Assembly: GCF_003206715.1 (NCBI RefSeq)
Contig: NZ_PZJU01000008.1
Coordinates: 273,133 to 337,132 of the forward strand
Source: Salinicola peritrichatus
GTDB lineage: Bacteria; Pseudomonadota; Gammaproteobacteria; Pseudomonadales; Halomonadaceae
Direction of reading: 5' to 3'
DNA: 64,000 nucleotides
Positions 57,972-64,000 of this stretch are shown here, one piece after another. The translations under genes were made by a program, and so were the position numbers. Under the pieces are notes generated by a model, which saw nothing but the letters and a program-made list of their open reading frames with translations, was not told the DNA's origin and made no database searches. How positions within the stretch are numbered: the stretch's first letter is position 1; every line of letters starts with the position of its first letter.

Positions 57972-58196
57972 TAAGGATCGTCTGGGATTGGTTGGTGATG
58001 GTTTGATCTTTGGAAGAGACGCACATTTTTGATTCGGAGGATTTTGGTGCATGACCTCTGGTGTGTGCCAAAAATTAAAGGTGTCTTGGAGCGTCGGTTA
58101 AATCTTCATGGAGTAATTGAGATGGCCATTTTAATGGAAGCTTGCTTGTTGGAAGCCTAAGCTTTAGGCTCTTACCTTGACTGGCCAAGAGTCAAT

Positions 58197-58475
58197 TTAT
58201 AAATCCTCCCGTGTTTCGGTGCAACCTACGTAGCTAAAGCTGGGTATATTTTGTGGCCCATAAGCTAGCACTACATGGGGGCTAGCCGATATCTCTTCTC
58301 CAGTTGGCCCTCCTCCAATATCAGTCGCACGAGACGATCGCGACCTAATTGGCGTTCTTGCCCGTCGGGGCGGTGTCGGTCCACTCAAGTGTGCCGTCAT
58401 CGGGGCTGATGCGTAAAGGCTCACTTCATCCTTGCGCTTCGCGGTCAATTGCTTGATGGGATTGTCGTCGCTCAT
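58197..58475 (-). CDS. Small hypothetical protein
   Basis: 92-codon frame starting MSDDNPIKQLTAKRKDEVSLYAS. There is no recognised domain; the middle is arginine/serine/proline-rich. It may be real, because the N-terminus is protein-like, but coding support is weak. A short palindrome (58154-58170) lies just beyond its 3' end. Confidence 0.4.
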   Translation of the reverse strand: MSDDNPIKQLTAKRKDEVSLYASAPMTAHLSGPTPPRRARTPIRSRSSRATDIGGGPTGEEISASPHVVLAYGPQNIPSFSYVGCTETREDL

Positions 58476-58530
58476 CCTGTCCACCTGATGGCTGCACTAT
58501 AACCTGTGCAGCTATGGAGGGGGCACTTCA

Positions 58531-58556
58531 GCGGGCGCCCCAAGGGCGCCCGCTTT
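58531..58556. terminator. Strong hairpin between small ORF and dadA-like gene
   Basis: Perfect 10-bp stem GCGGGCGCCC (58531-58540) / GGGCGCCCGC (58544-58553) with a CAA loop and a short T-run on the + strand side. It lies 17 bp downstream of the dadA-like stop (transcribed on the - strand), so it most likely ends that transcript; it may act in both directions. Confidence 0.65.
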
Positions 58557-58572
58557 CGTACTGACTTCACTT

Positions 58573-59814
58573 TCAGAAACGATCGACGCGAAACGGGGCC
58601 ATATCCACCGCTGGCGCTTCGCCATCCATCATCTGGGCGAGCAGTTCGCCGGTGGCCGGGCCCAGGGTAAAGCCCTGATGGCCGTGGCCGAAGGCGAGCC
58701 ATAGTCCTGCCTTGTCGGGGGCCTGGCCGATCACCGGTTTCATGTCGGGCAGGCAGGGGCGGGCGCCTTTCCAGGGCTGGCTGTCGCGACGCTTGCCCAG
58801 CGGGAACAGCTTGCGTGCCACCTTCTCGGCGGCGGCCAGCTGCTTGTACTGGGGCGGCGAGTTGAGGTCGGCCAGCTCGGCGCCGGTGGTCAGGCGAATC
58901 CCGGCTCGCATGGGCTCGAGCAGGAATCCCTTCTCGGCGTCCATCACCCAGTGGTTGAGCTTGGCCTCGTTTTCGGCTGAGTAGTGCATGTGGTAGCCGC
59001 GTTTCACGAACAGCGGCACCTTCATGCCCAGCCTCGCCAGCAGTTCGCCAGTCCAGGGGCCCATGGCCACGACAATTTCCTCCGCCTCCAGATCCCCCTC
59101 GCTGGTCTTGACCTGCCAGCCGCCCTCGACCTGGAGTACGTCCTCGACGCTGGCCTGCTTCACCTGGCCGCCCTGTTCGGCAAAGCTGCGGGCATAGGCC
59201 TGCACCAGGCCGCCGGGGTCCGAGACCATCCAGGGCTGCGTCCAATGGATCGCCCCGATCAGCCCCTTGCCCAGATGCGGCTCCTTGGCGTAGAGCGCCT
59301 CGGCGTCCAGCACGTCGTACTCGACCCCGAAGCGCTCGTGATTCTCCTGGGCCACTTGCTGGCGTTCCTCGAACTCCTTGCGGGTGCGGTAAAGCTCCAG
59401 CCAGCCGCCCTTGCGCACCAGCGCCTCGGCACCGGCGGCTTCGATCATCGGCGCGTGAGCCTCCTGGCAGCGCATGATCAGCGACGCCCACTCGCGCACG
59501 ATGCGCGCGTAGCGCTCACCACTCGAGTTCAGCCAGTAGTCCAATAGCGGGCCCGCCGCGCTCATCATGCCGGTGGGGCGGTAGCGGATGTCCACCTGGC
59601 GGTTGGGCAGCACCCGCAGCAGGGTGCCGATATCCTTGGGGAAGGCGTAGGGGCGCACGGCCTCGCGCTGGATGATGCCGGCATTGCCGAAGGAGGTCTC
59701 GAGCCCCGGCTCGCGGCGGTCCACCAGTGTGACGTCATGGCCGCGACGCACCAGATGCCAGGCCACGGATACGCCGACCATGCCGGCACCCAGAACGATG
59801 ATATTGCGGGCCAT
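58573..59814 (-). CDS. FAD-dependent D-amino acid dehydrogenase-like protein
   Basis: 413-residue DAO-family flavoenzyme, probably oxidising D-amino acids (DadA-like) or a related amine. The N-terminal FAD-binding Rossmann motif is IIVLGAGMVGVSVAWHLVRRGHDVTLVDRR (GxGxxG, residues 9-14). A second typical segment is SFGNAGIIQREAVRPYAFP. The C-terminal FAD contact is GHGHQGFTLGPATGELLAQMM. It is a full-length single gene, not in an operon with a racemase. DadA is the best guess; related sarcosine/glycine oxidases are possible. Confidence 0.88.
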   Translation of the reverse strand: MARNIIVLGAGMVGVSVAWHLVRRGHDVTLVDRREPGLETSFGNAGIIQREAVRPYAFPKDIGTLLRVLPNRQVDIRYRPTGMMSAAGPLLDYWLNSSGERYARIVREWASLIMRCQEAHAPMIEAAGAEALVRKGGWLELYRTRKEFEERQQVAQENHERFGVEYDVLDAEALYAKEPHLGKGLIGAIHWTQPWMVSDPGGLVQAYARSFAEQGGQVKQASVEDVLQVEGGWQVKTSEGDLEAEEIVVAMGPWTGELLARLGMKVPLFVKRGYHMHYSAENEAKLNHWVMDAEKGFLLEPMRAGIRLTTGAELADLNSPPQYKQLAAAEKVARKLFPLGKRRDSQPWKGARPCLPDMKPVIGQAPDKAGLWLAFGHGHQGFTLGPATGELLAQMMDGEAPAVDMAPFRVDRF

Positions 59815-60191
59815 GAAAGTCTCCCTGCCGATAGTTATGGATAGCTTCGCCGCGTTGCGGGGCCTGTCAAACCAGCGAGTTTATCAATACTTCCCAGAAA
59901 ATCGGCTGCGTGCTGATAATTTAGATCTTAATTCTGTATTTGGAGATTTATGCCGAGTATTTCCCCAATGACATGGCGATGAAAAGGTTTTGTTTCCGTG
60001 GTCGGCGCCTGGGTCTGCACGCACCATCCTCGAAGCGATGAGTCAGTGCACTGAGGGCCGCCATGGCATGGTCACGAGTGCGACGTTTGCTCGACGCGAC
60101 TACGCGGATCTATTCGAACATCCAACTGAGCCGGATGAGAAGATTCAGGGTCGCCCTTGGCGCGTTGTGAGCTTGGTGGCGCGGTTACGCT
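59815..60191. other. Intergenic region between dadA-like and araC-like genes
   Basis: 377 bp with no convincing gene. It contains an AT-rich stretch (about 59880-59955) that probably holds the promoter of the leftward dadA-like gene. A TTGACA is readable on the minus strand near 59865-59870, without a well-spaced -10. Confidence 0.5.
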
Positions 60192-60990
60192 TCAGTCAGC
60201 AAACCATGGTTTGGCCGTTTTCCCCTGACGAGTCGTTGCGCGGACAAAGGCAGTCGGGGATTGACCGAGCACCTTGCGAAACATGCTGGAGAAGGCGCCG
60301 GGGCTGTCGTAGCCGAGTTCCAGCGCGGTTCGGGTAACGGAGCTACCGGATAGCAGCCTGGGGAGGGCGGCCATCAGGCAGGCCTGCTGACGCCACACGG
60401 CGAACGACATGCCGGTCTGCTGACGGAACAAGCGATTAAAGGTTCGCTGGCTGCGATGCAGTTGCCGTGCCCAGTTCTCGGGCAGGCTACGGATATGCGG
60501 CTGGGCGAGGAAGTCTCTGCAAAGGCCCGCCAGTTCGGGATCCCGGGGCAAAGGCGCAAACAGTGGCAACGATGGTGCCAGTTGCAGTTCGCACAGCAGG
60601 AGTTGGGCGAGGGCGCCATCGCTCTGGTCATAGAGCGCGGGCATGTTGGCCGAAGCCAGCAGCAGGTGATGAAGCAGCGGCGACACGACCAGTACAGGGG
60701 CGTGGCGCCGCAACCGGTTCGATATACAGGCTGCGGGTACTGACGCCGTTCATCCGCACCCGGTGCCGCTTGCCCGCCGGCAACCAGACAGCGCTATAAG
60801 GTGGCACCACCCAGGTGCCTTCATCGGTGTCCACTTCCATCAATCCTGTCATGCCGTAGAGAAACTGGGCTCGGCGATGGGTATGAAAGTCGAGCAGGGT
60901 GCCGGGGCTGTAGTCGGTGCCGATGGCCACGACGGGCCGAGCCACATGATCCACGTCCGCCAGAGGGATATTGAGCATTGTCGTCAGCAT
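60192..60990 (-). pseudogene. AraC-family regulator, frameshifted
   Basis: Two overlapping frames make up one AraC-type regulator. The first encodes an N-terminal cupin-like sensor (TDYSPGTLLDFHTHRRAQFLYGMTGLMEVDTDEGTWVVPPYSAVWLPAGKRHRV...STRSLYIEPVAAPR). The second encodes the C-terminal double HTH (NWARQLHRSQRTFNRLFRQQTGMSF and SSVTRTALELGYDSPGAFSSMFRKVLGQSP). The frame switches near 60700-60720. It may be inactivated or carry a sequencing error. It is divergent from a TSUP permease gene, which it would be expected to control. Confidence 0.8.
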
Positions 60991-61085
60991 GGCCGAAATA
61001 CGACGATTATTGGCCAGACGACGAATGTCGGCCACCCCTCATCGGAATATCGTTCCTGTCGTTGAGTTCAATCAGGAGCGTTCCG

Positions 61086-61895
61086 ATGTATGGCCTATTG
61101 CTTCTCTGCGGCGGATTGGCCGGCGTGACGACCGTGCTGTTCGGTTTCGGTGGCGGCTTCGTCGTGGTTCCCTTGATGGTTACCTTGCTGATCGCCGTGC
61201 ATGGGCCGGATAGCGCGGCCGGGCAGGCGGCCATGCATATCGCGGTCGCCACTTCGACCGCGCTGATGATCTTCGCTGCCTCTCTATCGACGTGGCGTCA
61301 CCATCGGCAGCGAACCGTGCAATGGCGTCTGGTGCGTCCGTTGGTCGGTTATATCGCCATCGGGGCCGTGCTCGGTGCGGCAGCGGCGGTATCGTTGAGC
61401 GGGGAGTGGGTGCGCTGGATATTCATCGGCTATCTGGCGATCACGATCGTGGATGCCATTCTGCGGCCCGGCTTTCTGCATCAGGCGAGTGGGGAGGTTC
61501 GCCCCATGGGCCGTCTGGTGACATCGGTGACAGGCATCTTCATCGGCATGGTCGCCGCCCTTCTGGGCGTGGGCGGGAGCGTGATGACCGTGCCGCTGAT
61601 GCGTCGCAGAGGGGCCAGCATGACGGCGGCCACGGCGATGGCCAATCCGTTGTCGTTGCCCATGGCGATCAGTGGCACCGCCACCTATGTGCTGTTGTCG
61701 GCCGGCGATACCCCGCTGGGCGCCTGGTATGCGGGATATGTGGATCTGTGTGCCTTGCTGGCGCTGGCGGTGGGGTCATGGCTCGGCATTCGCCTGGCGT
61801 CGCGATGGATCGGGCGCATTCCCGATCGCATTCATGCCGGGGTGTACCTGTTACTGCTGACGGTCGTGCTGGTGGTGATGGTTGTCATGCACTGA
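61086..61895 (+). CDS. TSUP-family (TauE/SafE) permease
   Basis: 269-residue inner-membrane transporter with about eight hydrophobic helices in two repeats. Each repeat begins with a glycine-rich GFGGGFVVVPLMVTLL / GVGGSVMTVPLMRRRG motif typical of TauE/SafE/YfcA proteins, which export or import sulfonates, sulfite or organic anions. The ATG at 61086 follows AGGAG; the frame is open upstream without support. Divergent from the araC-like gene. Confidence 0.9.
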   Translation: MYGLLLLCGGLAGVTTVLFGFGGGFVVVPLMVTLLIAVHGPDSAAGQAAMHIAVATSTALMIFAASLSTWRHHRQRTVQWRLVRPLVGYIAIGAVLGAAAAVSLSGEWVRWIFIGYLAITIVDAILRPGFLHQASGEVRPMGRLVTSVTGIFIGMVAALLGVGGSVMTVPLMRRRGASMTAATAMANPLSLPMAISGTATYVLLSAGDTPLGAWYAGYVDLCALLALAVGSWLGIRLASRWIGRIPDRIHAGVYLLLLTVVLVVMVVMH

Positions 61896-62182
61896 GACGA
61901 TTCGGATTTTCACGACGGCGGCTGAGCGAATACGTTCCATAATCAGGGGGTCCCTTGACGTAGGCGGCAAGTGGCCAGCCGGCAGGCTGCCAAAACTTTC
62001 AATGTCGTCGCGCCAGCTGCAATGCTTGGGATTATTCGTAATCATCTATATTTGAGGTAAAAAATCCAATAAATGTTCAAATATGGCATATTGGTATAGC
62101 GTTGCGCTTGATTTGCTTCTGTTGAGGTGGTCAAATTTGAATCTTAAAAAGAATTTATAGTTCATATTTGGATGGTTTGGGT

Positions 62183-62599
62183 ATGGTGTCTTCAGGTTCC
62201 AATCGCTCTGGCAGCCAGGTTGCAATGCCGCCTCCCGTGGCGCGTGCCCTGAGTAATCTCGGCCATGATCTATCAACGGCTCGCCGCATGCGTCGATTGA
62301 CGCAGGAAGACCTGGCGCAGCGTATGGGGACATCACTCAGTACGGTCCGACGCATGGAAGATGGTTACCCTGGAACCGCATTGCACACGTTCCTACGCGC
62401 CCTGCATGTGCTTGGTCGCCTCGAGGATGTGGTCAGGGTCATGGCGCTGGAACAAGACACATTAGGCCTGGAACTGGCGCAGGAACAGTTGCCCCAACGG
62501 GTACGGGCAGCCGGTGGAAAAAAACAGAAGGCAAGGCCATCGGAGGAGTCGGGGAGAGAAGGCGGTGCCACTGGTGGCGATGAGCTCGAGGGCTTTTGA
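62183..62599 (+). CDS. hipB: HipB-like XRE antitoxin/regulator
   Basis: 138-residue protein with an HTH_3 domain (LGHDLSTARRMRRLTQEDLAQRMGTSLSTVRRMEDGYPGTALHTFLRALHVLGRLEDV). A long, Lys/Glu/Gly-rich C-terminal tail (about 110-138) looks disordered. The start at 62183 is chosen over a TTG five codons upstream. It overlaps the HipA-like gene by ATGA-like coupling (TGATG). The upstream AT-rich region has CAAATATG / CATATTTG repeats (62078-62085, 62163-62170) that could be operator halves. Confidence 0.85.
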   Translation: MVSSGSNRSGSQVAMPPPVARALSNLGHDLSTARRMRRLTQEDLAQRMGTSLSTVRRMEDGYPGTALHTFLRALHVLGRLEDVVRVMALEQDTLGLELAQEQLPQRVRAAGGKKQKARPSEESGREGGATGGDELEGF

Positions 62600-63834
62600 T
62601 GGCGACCAGGAAAGCACAACGCCAGGATCTCGACATCCATCTCGGTACGGATGGCAAACTTATCGGACGCCTGTACCTGGGCAGCGGAAAGCGCAGCGCC
62701 TTCCGCTACGACGAACGCTGGTTGCAGGACCCGCGGTTCTTTACGGTATCACCAGACCTGCAGCCGGTTCCCGGAGTCCAATATCCACAGGGCGTGTTTT
62801 TCCGGGCGTTGGAAGACACGGCGCCGGATTCCTGGGGGGAGCGGGTTATCCGCCGCGCGCACGCCAAGTCGCGTCAGCAGGGGCGTGACGTCCCGCCGTT
62901 GGCGCCGGTCGATTTTCTCACCTGGGTCGACGATGAAGCACGTGTCGGGGCCTTGCGCCTTTTCGATCCTCAGCGCGGTATCTATCTGCACACTGAGGGC
63001 GCTCATCGTCATGTTCCGCCGCTGGTGGAGCTGGACAAGGTTCTTCATGCCGCTCGGGCACTGGAAGAGGGTGTGGAGAGTACTCAAGATCTGCAATATC
63101 TACTCGGGCAGGGAACATCGTTGGGCGGCGCGCGTCCGAAGTCGACGGTCCTTGATACCGATGGCTGGTTGGCTCTAGGCAAGTTCCCGAGTCAGGCGGA
63201 CCAACGTGACGTGATTCGGGGGGAGGTGCTGGCCATGAACCTGGCGACTCGGGCAAACATTCGTGCCGCGCCGGCGCGTGTGGAGCTCATCCAGGACACG
63301 GCTGTGGCGGTGATTCGCCGATTCGACCGTACCGGGGGTGGAGGGCGCATCCCGTACGTGTCGGTCGCTACCATGCTGCAGACGAGCGGACGCGACGAGG
63401 ATCACGCCTACACCGAGCTCGTGGACATATTATTGCAGTCCGGCTCCGATCCTATCGCCGACATTCACGAGCTGTGGCGACGTCTGGTTTTTAATTTCCT
63501 CATTTGCAACACGGACGACCATCTGCGTAATACAGGGCTGCTTTATGACGCTCGGCGTCGTGGTTGGCGTCTCGCTCCGGCATTCGATCTCAATCCCATG
63601 CCGGGCGATCATCGCGAAAGCAAGACATGGTTGACCGAAGACTCTGGCCCGATCGATAGTCGGCAAATACTCATGGAGGGGGCGCCGTACTTTAGGTTGA
63701 ACAAGCAGGAGGCGGTGGCAGTCTGGAATGAAGTGGTAGAGGCCGTAGAAACATGGCGCTCCTTGGGGAAGAACATAGGTATGAGGAGTCGGGATTTGAC
63801 CGATTTTTCGCCCGCTTTTGAGTCTGGTTTGTGA
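62599..63834 (+). CDS. hipA: HipA-like serine/threonine kinase toxin
   Basis: 411-residue HipA-family kinase. The N-terminal Couple_hipA segment (YLGSGKRSAFRYDERWL, QGVFFRALEDTAPDSWGERVI) precedes the kinase core. Core motifs are GQGTSLGGARPKS (Gly-rich, ATP-binding), LALGKFPS (lysine strand), NFLICNTDDHLRNTG (catalytic loop Asp/His) and APAFDLNPMP (DFG-like). HipA toxins phosphorylate tRNA synthetases and cause growth arrest; the target here is unknown. It is coupled to hipB and near normal length. Confidence 0.9.
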   Translation: MATRKAQRQDLDIHLGTDGKLIGRLYLGSGKRSAFRYDERWLQDPRFFTVSPDLQPVPGVQYPQGVFFRALEDTAPDSWGERVIRRAHAKSRQQGRDVPPLAPVDFLTWVDDEARVGALRLFDPQRGIYLHTEGAHRHVPPLVELDKVLHAARALEEGVESTQDLQYLLGQGTSLGGARPKSTVLDTDGWLALGKFPSQADQRDVIRGEVLAMNLATRANIRAAPARVELIQDTAVAVIRRFDRTGGGGRIPYVSVATMLQTSGRDEDHAYTELVDILLQSGSDPIADIHELWRRLVFNFLICNTDDHLRNTGLLYDARRRGWRLAPAFDLNPMPGDHRESKTWLTEDSGPIDSRQILMEGAPYFRLNKQEAVAVWNEVVEAVETWRSLGKNIGMRSRDLTDFSPAFESGL

Positions 63835-63899
63835 ACTGTGCTGTGGATTATGAAGTGATTTTTATAAAACTATGCCTGATCTTGATGACCTGTGGCTCT

Positions 63900-64000
63900 A
63901 TTTTCTAGGCCTCGTCTGAAAAGTCGGCGAGCGATGATTAGACAAGGCGCAACGACCGTAGGGAGTAACAGCCGAAGGGTGAGCGTAGTGTAGTGGCACA
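63900..64000. repeat. Possible interspersed repeat at window end
   Basis: After the hipA-like gene and a short AT-rich tail, the last 100 bases change to a dense mix of purine-rich GC motifs (for example GTCGGCGAGCGATGATTAGA and AAGGCGCAACGACCGTAGGG). They have the look of an intergenic repeat element and run off the window. I see no coding frame and no second copy in this window. Confidence 0.3.

Noticed and set aside
58472..59491. 339-codon minus-strand frame over the dadA-like gene
   Set aside because: Out-of-frame shadow of the FAD dehydrogenase, Arg/Gly-rich and without motifs.

Overview
The window reads as a gammaproteobacterial chromosome, most likely Halomonadaceae (Halomonas-like). 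I infer this from the xseA / guaB-guaA arrangement, the high GC content and the protein sequences; no 16S rRNA gene is present to prove it. The chromosomal left part (1-6670) holds the 3' part of a GlrR-type sigma-54 activator, an unrecognised coiled-coil protein, xseA, and the guanine-nucleotide genes guaB and guaA.

An integrated conjugative element (ICE) of about 49.7 kb occupies roughly 6655-56322. It sits exactly in the 3' end of guaA. A 17-bp near-identical repeat (one mismatch) occurs at the guaA stop codon and again at 56306-56322. Right after the second copy lies a strong intrinsic terminator that probably belonged to guaA before insertion. The element starts with a P4/DUF4102-type tyrosine recombinase beside TGACGGTAAA arm repeats that recur at the other end. 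It then carries a toxin-antitoxin-like pair, AlpA, RadC, a KAP NTPase, an XRE regulator, DUF2958, DUF2285, a small HTH protein, RepA with three iterons, ParA and a small ParB-like protein, DUF2840, a TraF peptidase, a candidate oriT and a DUF3363 relaxase. After a cargo region the backbone resumes with LysR, EexN, TraG, a CopG-like protein, trbBCDEJ(K)LFGI and DUF2274. This gene order is that of Tn4371-family ICEs, but the integrase and target site are not the usual ones.

Cargo block 1 (20.8-33.9 kb) is a redox/detoxification cluster. It has two damaged alpha/beta hydrolase genes, an NmrA-like reductase, an exported carboxymuconolactone-decarboxylase/cupin fusion, a divergent LysR regulator, three related aldo/keto reductases, four classical SDRs, an exported flavodoxin and a nitroreductase. 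An 81-bp SDR remnant marks its right edge. Cargo block 2 (47.4-55.9 kb), between the trb operon and attR, is a defence block. It encodes a small ribbon-helix-helix-like protein with an upstream inverted repeat, a cytosine-C5 methyltransferase, a MORC/MutL-like GHKL ATPase, a Z1-domain superfamily-2 helicase and a PD-(D/E)XK nuclease, followed by an AbiEi/AbiEii type IV toxin-antitoxin pair with a large palindrome abutting its start codon.

Right of the ICE (56.3-64 kb) is chromosomal DNA with its own acquired patches. There is an AT-rich pair (a stand-alone GT51 peptidoglycan glycosyltransferase and a convergent membrane protein), a DadA-type FAD dehydrogenase, a frameshifted AraC regulator divergent from a TSUP permease, a HipBA-type pair, and a possible interspersed repeat running off the end.

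The most noteworthy items are the four-gene MTase-GHKL-Z1-nuclease system, the guaA-targeted Tn4371-like hybrid, the HicA-like/HTH pair behind a 14-bp-arm palindrome, the stand-alone KAP NTPase, and the largely exported oxidoreductase cargo. No tRNA, rRNA, CRISPR array or insertion sequence was seen.
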